DNA of 64,000 nucleotides from CAIKMD01 sp035552195 (GCA_035552195.1 DASZLU010000006.1:62001-126000), one strand, 5' to 3'. Positions 17,959-26,783 are shown, numbered from the stretch's first letter. Notes: a model not told the origin generated them from the sequence alone. Made by a program: numbers and translations.

Positions 17959-19320
17959 CTATTCCCCAGCGGTTGCAACGAGCGGCGCGCGGAACTGGCG
18001 CCGATAGATGCGTCCCAGCATGAAATTCAGCACCATGACGACGAGATATGGGCCGGCGACAGCATAGAGCACGGTGTCGAGCGGCACCTTTGCCGAAAAC
18101 ACATAGCCGACCGCGAGCGGTCCGGTCGTGCCGCCGATGCGGCCCATCGCCGTCGCCCAGCCGACACCGTTGCCGCGGATACGCGTCGGATAGAACATGC
18201 CGACGGTGCTGTTGAGCGAGTTATGCGTGCCGGCGCAGAAGGAATGCGTGATCACGGCGAGCAGCATATACGTGCCGATCGACAGGCCCGGCACACCGAT
18301 CGTCATCATGGCGCCAATGCCGATAATCGCGGTGACCACCGAGGCCGTCGGCCCGAAGAAATCAAGCAGGCGCGACATCGAGAGCAGCACCAGCACCCCG
18401 GCGAAGCCAGCATAGGAGAATGCGAAAGCCGCCTGGCTATGCGACAGGCCGGCCGTCTCCATGATCGTGCTGAGCCACGCGGTGAAGCCGAGATAGGTGA
18501 AGGATTCGCAGAAATAGCTGACCCAGAGCAGCGGCGTCGTCACCCTGAGATTGCCGGCAAACAATTCGCGCAAGGCAACCTTCGTCTCCCGCTCCTCCTG
18601 CACCAGGACGAAACGCGTGTCCGGGCCAATGCCCGCGTCCGGGAACAGTTTCGCGGCGCGCCGCCGCAGCACCGGTGAATTCGGATCGGTGACGATGAGG
18701 TAGCGGAGCGATTCCGGCAGGCAGAAAGCGAGCAGCACGACCAGCAGCAAGCCCACAATGCCGACCGCGACGAAGACCGAGAGCCAGCCGTAGATCGGCG
18801 TGAACCAACCCGCGACCTGGCCGGACGAGCCGGTGCCGATCGCATAGCCGAGGAAAGCGAAAACCACGAAGCTGGCGCGGTACCGCTTCGGCGCGGCCTC
18901 GTTGAGCAAGGCGATGGTATTGGGAATGGCGCCGCCGATGCCGAGACCGGTAACGAAGCGCCAGATCATCAATTGCTCGAGCGATCCGGCGAAGGCCGTG
19001 CCAAGCGCCGGAATGCTGTAGAAAAGAACCGAGAGGATGACGCCGGTCCGGCGGCCATAGCGGTCGCCGATATAGCCGAAGATCAAGCTGCCGAAGAACA
19101 CGCCGATCGCGCCCCAGGCAAAGACCCAGCCCATGACGCTGCGCTCGGCCGGGAAAGCGCGCAGGATCGCGGGCGCCGCGACATTTGCCGAGCCAGTATC
19201 CGCCGCATCGACGATGATGATGAGGGCGCACAGCAGAAACGTGCCGAGATGGAACAGGCTGAGCTTTTGCTTATCGAGGAGCTCGCCGATATCGACGGCC
19301 GCCGCCTGTGGTGTCGCCAC
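17959..19320 (-). CDS. MFS transporter, aromatic acid:H+ symporter-like
   Basis: A 453-residue major facilitator with twelve predicted membrane spans. The signature GDRYGRRTGV lies between helices 2 and 3, and GLGIGGAIPNTIALLNEAAPKRYRA follows helix 4, as in the AAHS family that imports benzoate, 4-hydroxybenzoate and protocatechuate. A GTG at 19320 is preferred over one at 19329 because only the former has a GGGAG site at correct spacing. It is in an operon with amidohydrolase paralogue 3. Confidence 0.85.
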   Translation of the reverse strand: MATPQAAAVDIGELLDKQKLSLFHLGTFLLCALIIIVDAADTGSANVAAPAILRAFPAERSVMGWVFAWGAIGVFFGSLIFGYIGDRYGRRTGVILSVLFYSIPALGTAFAGSLEQLMIWRFVTGLGIGGAIPNTIALLNEAAPKRYRASFVVFAFLGYAIGTGSSGQVAGWFTPIYGWLSVFVAVGIVGLLLVVLLAFCLPESLRYLIVTDPNSPVLRRRAAKLFPDAGIGPDTRFVLVQEERETKVALRELFAGNLRVTTPLLWVSYFCESFTYLGFTAWLSTIMETAGLSHSQAAFAFSYAGFAGVLVLLSMSRLLDFFGPTASVVTAIIGIGAMMTIGVPGLSIGTYMLLAVITHSFCAGTHNSLNSTVGMFYPTRIRGNGVGWATAMGRIGGTTGPLAVGYVFSAKVPLDTVLYAVAGPYLVVMVLNFMLGRIYRRQFRAPLVATAGE

Positions 19321-19368
19321 CGCTCTCACTCCCCTGCCTTTGCCTTTGCGGCTTTTCTATTGCATTTC

Positions 19369-19445
19369 GTCATTGCGAGGAGCGAAGCGACGATGCATCC
19401 AGTCTGGTTCGACCACTGGATCGCTTCGCCCCGCTCGCAATGACG
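19369..19445. repeat. CATTGCGAG-type palindromic intergenic repeat, copy 2
   Basis: An imperfect palindrome of about 77 bp beginning GTCATTGCGAGGAGCGAAGC and ending GCTCGCAATGACG, between the MFS gene and an amidohydrolase gene. Its ends match those of the copies at 4545 and 52814; the middle differs. Confidence 0.85.
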
Positions 19446-19454
19446 GTGTTACGG

Positions 19455-20396
19455 CTACTTGAACTGCGGCAGGATCCGCAGTGCGTTTTCGCGATCGATC
19501 TGCTTCAGCTCATCGGCGTTGAAGACGCCGCACTCGGCGACGGCTTGCGCGATCTCGTCGCAATGGCCCCACGGCACATCGGTGCCGAAGACGATCTGAT
19601 CGACGCCGACCACTTCGCGCAGACAGAGAAGCGGCGCGCGGGCATAGCAGGCAGCCGTGTCGTAATACATTTTCTTCGCTTCGTGCACAAAGCCGTTCGG
19701 CAGGTTCTTGGCGAATTGCGGCGCGCGACCGCCGCGGGTGAAGCGTACCAGCAAATACGGCATCGTGCCGCCGCCATGCGACCAGATGAACCGAATGCCC
19801 GAGAAGCGCGAGGCACGGCCGGTCAGAATGATCTGCGCGATACAGCGGGTCGTGTCGGTGTTGTATTCGATCATCGAATCGCCGATACCGGCGCTGGTCA
19901 GCAGATTGGTGCAGCAGGTCGCGGTCGTCGGGTGGGTATAGACCACAGCCTTGCGGCGCGAGAGCTCTTCGAACACCGGGTCGAAAGCCGGATCGCCCAG
20001 CCACTTGTCGCCGTAAGAGGTGAAGAACACGACGCCGTCGGCCTTCAGCACGTCGAGACCGTATTCGATCTCTTTGAGGCTGGCATCGATATCCGGCAGC
20101 GGCAGGTTGACGAACATGCCGAAGCGCTTCGGATAGTCGGAGACCAGCTTGGCCGCGTAATCGTTGCACAGCCGCGTCAGCTTCTTGGTTGCAGCGACAT
20201 CGCCGAACCACAGACCGGGCGTGGTGATCGAGGTCAGCGCGACCTGGACGCCGCCGCGATCCATCTCGTCGATCGATTGCTCCGGCGTCCATTCCCGCGT
20301 CTCTTTGGTCAGGATGCCTTTGGGATCGAGCTCGGCGATATAGCCAGGCGGCGAAATATGATGATGAACGTCGATACGATTGGGCCCAGCAGCCAT
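19455..20396 (-). CDS. ACMSD-type amidohydrolase, paralogue 4
   Basis: A 313-residue copy with IDVHHHISPP at the N-terminus, YTHPTTATC, IWSHGGG and GTDVPW. The usual Ala of the SHAGG motif is Gly here, and the final segment reads DVPW rather than DFPY, so this copy is somewhat diverged around the active site although metal ligands are kept. A GGGAGGA site lies upstream of the ATG, with longer than usual spacing. It is transcribed leftward, away from the ABC ATPase gene. Confidence 0.85.
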   Translation of the reverse strand: MAAGPNRIDVHHHISPPGYIAELDPKGILTKETREWTPEQSIDEMDRGGVQVALTSITTPGLWFGDVAATKKLTRLCNDYAAKLVSDYPKRFGMFVNLPLPDIDASLKEIEYGLDVLKADGVVFFTSYGDKWLGDPAFDPVFEELSRRKAVVYTHPTTATCCTNLLTSAGIGDSMIEYNTDTTRCIAQIILTGRASRFSGIRFIWSHGGGTMPYLLVRFTRGGRAPQFAKNLPNGFVHEAKKMYYDTAACYARAPLLCLREVVGVDQIVFGTDVPWGHCDEIAQAVAECGVFNADELKQIDRENALRILPQFK

Positions 20397-20563
20397 GGCT
20401 CGAATGATCCTCCCTCAACAACGCGCCGATGGGCGCGCTTTGGCCAAAGTATCGCAAGGCGGGATGCGGTGGGCAAGACACGGCGTCACCCTAATGCGCT
20501 GCGCCTTTGTCGTTAGGCGGGCTACGCTTGTCGGCGGCGGCGGCGCCATGCTAGGGACGCTCA

Positions 20564-20581
20564 CGCTTCGAACGCGAAGCG
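20564..20581 (+). promoter_or_regulatory. Hairpin abutting the ribosome binding site of the ABC ATPase gene
   Basis: CGCTTCG-AACG-CGAAGCG is a perfect 7-bp stem with a 4-nt loop. Its right arm runs directly into the GGGGGGAG ribosome binding site, 11 nt before the ATG. It could be an operator or a translation-modulating hairpin. Confidence 0.4.
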
Positions 20582-20592
20582 GGGGGAGCTTC

Positions 20593-21414
20593 ATGAGCGA
20601 CGTCAACGCGCTCGATCTGCACAGCATCACCTGCACTTTTCCGGCGCCGTCGAAAGACGCCGAGCCCTATATCGCCGTGCGCGATGTCGATCTGTCGCTC
20701 GGCGACGGCGAATTCGTTGCCATCGTCGGACCGACCGGGTGCGGCAAGTCGACTTTGCTCAATGTCGCTGCCGGGCTGCTGCCCGCAACCAAGGGTTCGG
20801 TGCAGATGTTCGGCGAACCGCTCAAAGGCATCAACCGCCGCGCCGGTTATATGTTTCAGGCCGAGGCGCTGCTGCCCTGGCTGACGGCGCGCGGCAATGT
20901 CGCCTTCGGCCTGGAGCTGCGCGGCGTGCCGAAGCGCGAGGCAGCCGAGCGCGCCGATGGCTGGCTGGAGCGCGTCGGCCTCGCCGGCTTCGGCGAACGC
21001 TATCCGAAGCAGCTATCGGGCGGCATGAAAAAGCGCGTTTCCCTCGCCCAGGTGCTGGTGTTGGAGCCGAAGATCCTGCTGATGGACGAGCCGTTCAGCG
21101 CGCTCGACATCCAGACGCGGCAATTGATGGAGAACGAGCTGCTCGATATGTGGTCGGCCGACCGCAAATCGGTGTTCTTCGTGACCCACGATCTCGAAGA
21201 AGCGATCTCCCTCGCCGACCGCGTCGTCGTCATGTCGTCGGGCCCGGCGACGCACCCGGTCGCCGATTTCGTCGTCGATATTCCGCGGCCGCGCGACGTG
21301 ACCGAGATTGTCCAATCGCCACATTACCTCGATCTGCATCGCCGCATTTGGGCCATCCTCAAAGAGGAAGTCCTCAAAAGCTACGAGCGCGGCAAGACCA
21401 TGAGCGCGGCCTGA
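20593..21414 (+). CDS. ABC transporter ATP-binding protein (NitT/TauT type) B
   Basis: A 273-residue nucleotide-binding subunit: Walker A GPTGCGKST at about residues 46-54, signature LSGGMKKR, Walker B ILLMDEPFSALD and the switch histidine in VTHDLEEA. It couples ATP hydrolysis to import through the permease encoded 3 nt downstream. The ATG at 20593 follows GGGGGGAG; the frame is open upstream but unlike the family. The operon contains no NitT-type binding protein, so it may serve the orphan ones in this region or the ATPase-less permease pair at 14-15.5 kb. Confidence 0.92.
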   Translation: MSDVNALDLHSITCTFPAPSKDAEPYIAVRDVDLSLGDGEFVAIVGPTGCGKSTLLNVAAGLLPATKGSVQMFGEPLKGINRRAGYMFQAEALLPWLTARGNVAFGLELRGVPKREAAERADGWLERVGLAGFGERYPKQLSGGMKKRVSLAQVLVLEPKILLMDEPFSALDIQTRQLMENELLDMWSADRKSVFFVTHDLEEAISLADRVVVMSSGPATHPVADFVVDIPRPRDVTEIVQSPHYLDLHRRIWAILKEEVLKSYERGKTMSAA

Positions 21415-21417
21415 GCC

Positions 21418-22176
21418 ATGTCGCAGCGTTCGATCGTTTGGCTAAGCCGGCTCGTCATTCTTGCCGTGCTGCTGGTCGCGTGGCAAATCGCGGTCGAGCG
21501 TTCGCGCATCGCCGCCTTCTTCCTCGGCTCGCCTGCCGTCATCGCCGATAAGCTGGTCGATTGGATCTGGAGCGGCGTGATCTTCCGCCATCTCGGCATC
21601 ACCTTGCTCGAAACCCTGCTCTCTTTCGTCATCGGCTGCGGCCTGGCCCTGATCCTTGGCCTTTTGCTCGCGCTCAGCGACACCTTCGCGGCGATCTTCG
21701 ATCCTTTCATCAAGGGCCTCAATTCGATGCCGCGCCTCATCATGGCGCCGATCTTCGCCGTGTGGTTCGGCCTCGGCATCTGGTCGAAGGTCGCGCTCGG
21801 CGTGACGCTGGTCTTCTTCGTCGTGTTCTTCAATGTGTTCCAGGGTATCCGCGAGGTCAGCCCGGTGCTGCTCGCCAACGCGCGGATGTTGGGCGCGAGC
21901 CAATACCAGCTTATCCGCCGCGTCTATATCCCTTCCGCGCTGAGCTGGGTTTTCTCGAGCCTGCATCTCTCGGTTGGCCTCGCATTCGTCGGCGCCGTCA
22001 TCGGCGAATATCTCGGCTCGTCCGCCGGCGTGGGCTATCTCATTCTCGAAGCCGAAGGCACGTTCGATATCGAGACGGTGATCGCCGGCGTGATCTTGCT
22101 GACCGCCTTCGCGCTGATCCTCGATTATCTCATCAGCATCGTCGAGGCATCGCTTCTCAAATGGCAGGCCAAATAA
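21418..22176 (+). CDS. ABC transporter permease (SsuC/TauC type) B
   Basis: A 252-residue inner-membrane permease with about six spans and the coupling loop VLLANARMLGASQYQLIRRVYIPSALSWV. It begins 3 nt after the ATPase stop and is followed at 39 nt by a TRAP-type binding protein. With a single permease gene the channel is presumably a homodimer. Confidence 0.9.
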   Translation: MSQRSIVWLSRLVILAVLLVAWQIAVERSRIAAFFLGSPAVIADKLVDWIWSGVIFRHLGITLLETLLSFVIGCGLALILGLLLALSDTFAAIFDPFIKGLNSMPRLIMAPIFAVWFGLGIWSKVALGVTLVFFVVFFNVFQGIREVSPVLLANARMLGASQYQLIRRVYIPSALSWVFSSLHLSVGLAFVGAVIGEYLGSSAGVGYLILEAEGTFDIETVIAGVILLTAFALILDYLISIVEASLLKWQAK

Positions 22177-22215
22177 GGGGCGCGCCGGTCGAGCAGCGCC
22201 CCGCAAAGGAATGAC

Positions 22216-23163
22216 ATGACCGCCGCAGCGCTCGACATCGCCTTCCATGCCCCGTCGCATTCGACGACCTTCACGGCCGGCATCAAGCCATTCGCCGAGG
22301 CTGTCATGCGCGACGCACCGGATCTCGCGATCGCGCTCCATCCCGACGGCACGCGCGGGGGCTTGCTCACCACACAGGTCCAACTGGTGGATAGCGGCGA
22401 GGTGGATGCGGCTTTCGTCATTCCCGGATTCACGCCGGAGCGCTTCCCGGACAATTTCGTCTTCGGCATTCCCGGCCTCTTCCGCGACATCACCGAGGCG
22501 AGCCTGACCTACAGCCGCGTCGTCAATACCGGGGAGTTGCGCGGCTATGATGATTTCCATGTCATCGGCGCATTCTGCACCGAGCCTTTCACCTTGCACG
22601 CGGCGCAGAAGCTGACCTGCCTCGCCGATCTCAAAGGCATGAGGCTGCGCGCCGCCAACGGCGCGGACGAGATCATGCTGAAGCAGCTCGGCGCCGCGGC
22701 GCGGGTCGTCCCCGGCGACCGCATCGTGTCGGCTATCGAGAGCAGTGAGATCTCCGGCACGACGCTGCATATCGGTCCGCTCTACGATCTCGGCGTCGAC
22801 CGGGTGACGCGCTACGACTATCTGCTGCGTCTCGGCTGCGCGCCATTGCTGATCCTGATGAACAAGCGCAGCCTCGATCGCCTGCCCGCCTCGGCGCAGA
22901 CCGCGATACGCCGCCACAGCGGCGAGGCCTATGTGCAGAACTACAGCAGCCGCGTCGCCCCGCATCACGACGAGCTGCTGGCAAAACTTAAAGCCGACAC
23001 GCGGCGTACCCGCACCGAGCCGCCGCCGGAAGAGATCGCGGCATCGAACGCGGCCTTCAAGCCGATCGTCGATGAGTGGCTGGCGAAGGACCCACGCCAC
23101 GCGCGCATCCTCGACGCCGTGAAAGCCGAGGTCGCGAAGCTCCGCGCTTGGCGGGGCGCTTAG
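22216..23163 (+). CDS. TRAP-type (DctP-like) solute-binding protein lacking a signal peptide
   Basis: A 315-residue protein with the DctP fold: LADLKGMRLRAANGADEIMLKQLGA is the characteristic segment with the ligand-binding arginine. The N-terminus MTAAALDIAFHAPSH enters the domain at once, with no hydrophobic leader, and the in-frame upstream codons reach the stop of the permease without a possible signal. It is thus probably cytosolic, or exported by an atypical route. No DctQ or DctM membrane subunits are nearby; instead it follows an ABC ATPase-permease pair. Function is unclear: a ligand sensor, an enzyme using the fold, or a relic. Confidence 0.75.
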   Translation: MTAAALDIAFHAPSHSTTFTAGIKPFAEAVMRDAPDLAIALHPDGTRGGLLTTQVQLVDSGEVDAAFVIPGFTPERFPDNFVFGIPGLFRDITEASLTYSRVVNTGELRGYDDFHVIGAFCTEPFTLHAAQKLTCLADLKGMRLRAANGADEIMLKQLGAAARVVPGDRIVSAIESSEISGTTLHIGPLYDLGVDRVTRYDYLLRLGCAPLLILMNKRSLDRLPASAQTAIRRHSGEAYVQNYSSRVAPHHDELLAKLKADTRRTRTEPPPEEIAASNAAFKPIVDEWLAKDPRHARILDAVKAEVAKLRAWRGA

Positions 23164-24155
23164 CCTGGGGCCCGGCGGGCTCTCGGCGCGGGCGCGGCAG
23201 TCGGGCTTCGCGCCTCCAAGCGCTTGCCAAGCTTGCGACAGACCCCGGCGACGCCTTCCGGCATCAGATACATCGCCGCGATCAGCACCACGCCGTAGAC
23301 CGCCCACGGCGCCGCATCTGAGATTTCGCTGGCGACGGTGGGCACGAATTGAATGAAGACCGCGCCGATCGCCGCGCCGGGGATCGAGGCCACGCCGCCG
23401 ACAACGATGCCGACGAGGAAGCTCAGACTCAAAAAGATCGGGAAGCTGTCCGGTGCGACGAATTGCGTGACGATGGCGCCGAGCCCGCCGGCGATGCCGG
23501 CATACATCGCGCTGACGCCGAACGTCGCCGTCTTGTAGAAGGCATTGTCGATACCCATCGCGCCCGCCGCCATGGCGTGATCGCGGATCGCGACAATGGC
23601 GCGGCCAGTTCGCGCGCGCAGCAAATTCCAGCCAACGATATACAGCGGGATCGCAATCACGAGGCAGAAATAATAAAGCCACTGATCCTGGTCGAGCGGC
23701 AGCAGCGGCGAATCCGGCTTGTCGAACATGATGCCCTGCACGCCGCCGGTCAGCGGCGCGACGCGCTGATAGTTCAGAAGCTGCGGCGTCGCCACCGCGA
23801 GCGCGAAAGTCGGCAGCGCGAGGTAGAGCCCTTCGAGGCGCAGCGCCGGCAGGCCGAAGAGAAAGCCGACGACGAGGCATATCAGGCCGGCGATGGGTAT
23901 CGTTGCCCAATAAGGCATGCCGACCTTGGTCACGAGGATCGCCGTGGTGTAAGCGCCGATGGCGAAGAAAGCGCCGTGGCCCAGCGAGATCTGGCCGTTA
24001 TAGCCGATGAGCAGATTGAGCCCGAGCAAGGCGATGGCGTAAACGATCACCTGCGTCGCCTGGAACGTATGATAATCGCTGAGGACGAAAGGCAGGCCGA
24101 GCAGCAGGACGGCGAACGCCACGAAGCCCGCAATGTTGGTCTGGCCGCGGCTCAT
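23160..24155 (-). CDS. livM: Branched-chain-type ABC permease LivM 1
   Basis: A 331-residue inner-membrane permease with about ten hydrophobic segments. The family motif LLGLNLLIGYNGQISLGHGAFFAIGAYT is near residue 45, and the cytoplasmic AIRDHAMAAGAMGI loop is near residue 190. Its start overlaps the stop of livH by 4 nt. The C-terminus converges on the TRAP-like gene with overlapping ends. LivM-type permeases in such clusters often import aromatic acids rather than amino acids. No LivG or LivF ATPase and no binding protein is adjacent. Confidence 0.92.
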   Translation of the reverse strand: MSRGQTNIAGFVAFAVLLLGLPFVLSDYHTFQATQVIVYAIALLGLNLLIGYNGQISLGHGAFFAIGAYTTAILVTKVGMPYWATIPIAGLICLVVGFLFGLPALRLEGLYLALPTFALAVATPQLLNYQRVAPLTGGVQGIMFDKPDSPLLPLDQDQWLYYFCLVIAIPLYIVGWNLLRARTGRAIVAIRDHAMAAGAMGIDNAFYKTATFGVSAMYAGIAGGLGAIVTQFVAPDSFPIFLSLSFLVGIVVGGVASIPGAAIGAVFIQFVPTVASEISDAAPWAVYGVVLIAAMYLMPEGVAGVCRKLGKRLEARSPTAAPAPRARRAPG

Positions 24156-25024
24156 ACGCGCGTCACGACGGTGCGGCCGAAGAGGCCGGAGGGTTTCAGC
24201 AGCAGCACGCCGACGATGATCACCAGCGCGACGCTGAGCTTTATCTCGGTACCGACGACATATGCGCCGGCAAGATTCTCGAGGACGCCGACAACGAAGC
24301 CGCCGATCACCGCACCCAAGGGGCTGGTGAGGCCGCCGAGCAGCGCGGCGGCGAAGGCGTAGAGGAGGATGCCGCTCATCATGTTGGGGTCGAGATAGAC
24401 GATCGGTGCCGCCATCATCCCGGCGACCGCGCCGATCGCGCTGGCGAGGCCCCAGCCGAGCGCAAGGATCCAGCCGTTGCGGATGCCGACGAGCTGGCTC
24501 GATATCGGGTTCTGCGCCACGGCGCGCATCGCCAGGCCCAGCGGGGTGAAGCGGAAAAAGGCGAAGACCAGGATCAGCAGCGCGAGCGTCACCGTGATCA
24601 TCCCGACTTCATGCGCCGACATGAATCCGGTCGCGAACCAGGCATCGGCCGGGAACGGGCTCGGAAAGCTCTTGATGTCGTAACCGTAGATCCAGCCGGC
24701 AACGCTATTGAGGATGAACAGCAGCCCGACGAAGACGACGACCACCGTCAGCACGGGCTTGTCCTCGATCGGGCGGATGATGATGCGCTCGATCACGGCG
24801 CCGGCGATGAAGGACAAAACCAGAGTCAGCGAAAACGCCGCCCAGTAAGAAAAGCCCCCTTGCATGAGGGTCCAGGCGAGGAAGGCGGAGAACATCGCCA
24901 GCTCGCCTTGGGCGAAATTCACGTGATGCGTCGCCTGGTAGATCATCACCAGGGCGAGGGCGATGCTGGCATAGAGCCCGCCCGTCGCAAGACCGGACGC
25001 CACCTGGCTGAGGAAATTTTCCAC
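24152..25024 (-). CDS. livH: Branched-chain-type ABC permease LivH 1
   Basis: A 290-residue permease partner of LivM, with multiple spans and the segments SIALALVMIYQATHHVNFAQGELAMFSAF and MRAVAQNPISSQLVGI, characteristic of LivH. A GTG at 25024 with GGGGAGGG upstream is chosen; a TTG at 25048 is an alternative. It lies 106 nt downstream of the M24 gene, in the same orientation, with an A/T-rich palindrome between them. It forms a two-gene operon with livM but lacks ATPase and binding-protein genes. Confidence 0.9.
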   Translation of the reverse strand: MENFLSQVASGLATGGLYASIALALVMIYQATHHVNFAQGELAMFSAFLAWTLMQGGFSYWAAFSLTLVLSFIAGAVIERIIIRPIEDKPVLTVVVVFVGLLFILNSVAGWIYGYDIKSFPSPFPADAWFATGFMSAHEVGMITVTLALLILVFAFFRFTPLGLAMRAVAQNPISSQLVGIRNGWILALGWGLASAIGAVAGMMAAPIVYLDPNMMSGILLYAFAAALLGGLTSPLGAVIGGFVVGVLENLAGAYVVGTEIKLSVALVIIVGVLLLKPSGLFGRTVVTRV

Positions 25025-25097
25025 GTTGACTGCGTACCCTCCCCGCAATAACCGGTGCCGCTTATCTGCAGCTTAGGAAAAGTATCCGGCGGTCGGG

Positions 25098-25122
25098 TGT
25101 TCTTTTCAACGGAAAAAGAACA
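25098..25122. promoter_or_regulatory. A/T-rich perfect inverted repeat upstream of livH
   Basis: TGTTCTTTT and AAAAGAACA form a perfect 9-bp inverted repeat with a 7-nt centre in the only strongly A/T-rich patch of this region. It lies 74 nt upstream of the livH start and 8 nt past the M24 stop. Without a following T-run on the coding strand it looks more like an operator than a terminator. Confidence 0.4.
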
Positions 25123-25130
25123 ATAAATAT

Positions 25131-26327
25131 TTATGCAATCTCGTAGAGCTTCTGCGGCGTCTTGTGCAGCCGCTCCGGCCCATGGGGGCCGATGAGGAAA
25201 TTGTTCGTGTTGCTCATGAAATTCTTGTTCACGACCATGGCGGCGTGAAGCCCGATATTCATGTTTTCGCGCAGCACCATCGTCTCGTCCTGGCGGATCA
25301 GCGGCCGCTCGACCATCTCGTAGCCCTGGCCGTGGCAGAGGATACGCTTTTCCTCGGGCAGCTTGTGGGCGCGCATGAAATCGTTATGGGCGGCAAAGAC
25401 CTCGGCGCAGGACGCGCCCGGCTTCATGCGGTCGAGCACGTTCTGCTCGGCCGCGAGCACCATGGCGTGGGCGTCGATGACCTCTTGCGGCGCCTTGCCC
25501 ATCACGGCAAAGCGAAAGACATGCGTGTAGAAACCGGCGGGTCCGTTGCACTCGATCATGATGCCGACGACATCGCCCTTCCCGATCGTGCGGCCCTGCA
25601 TGTATTTCGGTTTGACGAAGGCGGGCATGCCGGGCGGCGTCGCCATGACGATATAGAGACCCTGCGAGCCGCCGCGCAGCGTGGTCAGATACTGCATATA
25701 AGCGGCGACCTCGTATTCCTTCATGCCCGGCTTCACATAGTCGAGCAGCTGAACCATCACCTCGTCTTGCATCTCGGCCGTCTCGCGGATGAGCCGGATC
25801 TCTTCCGCGCTCTTGATGCATTTGATGTCGTCGACGAGATCGCTCGCGTCGTGCCAGTCGACATTCGGCACCAGGTCTTTGAGACCTTGGGCAAAGCCGT
25901 GATACATGCTGTTCGGCGCGACGAGGCCGACATGGCGGTAGCCGGCACGGTTCAGCTCGTTCGCCATCAGCTCGGCATCGTAGCGGCCGGTGTAGTCGAC
26001 GGCGCCGTTGAAGCTCGGCGTCGTGACGCGCTTGCCGATACCGCGGAACTCGGGATGGTCGCCGTTATAGCTCCATTCGCCGCCGAAAATGCCGACTTCG
26101 CATGCCGTCATCAGTCCGTCGGCGGGGAAGATCACCGAGCGCGGATAGGCGTTGGTCGCCGGCGTATCGGTAAACCAGCGCGTATAGCCACCCATCCAAT
26201 CTTCCGAGCTCTGCAGCACCAGCGCATCGAGTCCGCTCTTCTTCATCGCCGCGCGCGTCGCGCTCCAGCGGCGCTCGAGCTCGGCGGTCGAGATCGGATT
26301 GCGGATCGCGGACTGAGCTTCGGCCAT
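25131..26327 (-). CDS. M24-fold (creatinase/Xaa-Pro peptidase-like) protein with altered metal site
   Basis: A 398-residue protein with an N-terminal creatinase-like domain (about residues 10-150) and a C-terminal pita-bread M24 domain. The usual two-metal site needs Asp, Asp, His, Glu, Glu. By eye, these positions read Glu (MIECNG), His (FYTHVFR), His (CHGQGYE), His (GLHAAMV) and Asn (NTNNFL), so only the first His of the catalytic motif and a glutamate in MVERP are kept. It is therefore unlikely to be a standard metallopeptidase. Creatinase and some lyases use the fold without metals. It precedes the tandem-permease operon and follows two cupins, all leftward. Confidence 0.78.
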   Translation of the reverse strand: MAEAQSAIRNPISTAELERRWSATRAAMKKSGLDALVLQSSEDWMGGYTRWFTDTPATNAYPRSVIFPADGLMTACEVGIFGGEWSYNGDHPEFRGIGKRVTTPSFNGAVDYTGRYDAELMANELNRAGYRHVGLVAPNSMYHGFAQGLKDLVPNVDWHDASDLVDDIKCIKSAEEIRLIRETAEMQDEVMVQLLDYVKPGMKEYEVAAYMQYLTTLRGGSQGLYIVMATPPGMPAFVKPKYMQGRTIGKGDVVGIMIECNGPAGFYTHVFRFAVMGKAPQEVIDAHAMVLAAEQNVLDRMKPGASCAEVFAAHNDFMRAHKLPEEKRILCHGQGYEMVERPLIRQDETMVLRENMNIGLHAAMVVNKNFMSNTNNFLIGPHGPERLHKTPQKLYEIA

Positions 26328-26336
26328 GTCTGCCCT

Positions 26337-26783
26337 CTATTCTTTAGAGCCGGTCGCGTCGATCACGACCGTCGCGAAACGACACGGCTCGGTGCCGCGA
26401 TTGGCCCAGCCATGCACCGTCGCACGCTGGATCATCGTATCGTGCGGCTTCATCGTCAGCTCGGTGCCGTCATCGAGCAACATACTGACGGTGCCGGCGA
26501 GCACGACGATGTAATCGATGGTCGCGGTCTTGTGCATATGCGGCGCCGTGCCGGGCATCAGCTCGAGAATCCGGAACACCGCGCCGCCATTGCCGGGCAG
26601 CACCGGGAAATCGGTTTGCGCCGGGTCGGCGCCGTCGAGCGACGGCGGCAGCGCGTTGAGCCAAAGATCGGCGATCGCGATCGCCGCGTCCATCTTGCCC
26701 GGGTGAGAGTCGATGATGCTGTCGGCGGTGACCAGCGAGCGGCCTTGGACATCGTGCCCGGTGACGATCCGGCGGATCTTCAT
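26337..26783 (-). CDS. Cupin domain protein, tandem copy 1
   Basis: A 148-residue single-cupin protein. The barrel motifs are HMHKTATIDYIVVLAGTVSMLL (the first cupin motif, with His and Glu positions altered) and HGWANRGTEPCRF. The start ATG overlaps the TGA of the upstream copy as TGATG. It shares the opening RRIVTG, a GADP segment, the FRILEL stretch and a terminal T-G-S/K-x-E pattern with the next gene, so the two are tandem duplicates. Cupins of this kind are found beside aromatic catabolic genes; enzymatic or sensory roles are both possible. Confidence 0.8.
   Translation of the reverse strand: MKIRRIVTGHDVQGRSLVTADSIIDSHPGKMDAAIAIADLWLNALPPSLDGADPAQTDFPVLPGNGGAVFRILELMPGTAPHMHKTATIDYIVVLAGTVSMLLDDGTELTMKPHDTMIQRATVHGWANRGTEPCRFATVVIDATGSKE

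Noticed and set aside
21442..23910. An 822-codon minus-strand open frame across the permease, TRAP-like gene and livM
   Set aside because: Mostly antisense to two clear genes and out of frame in livM; composition is typical of a shadow frame.
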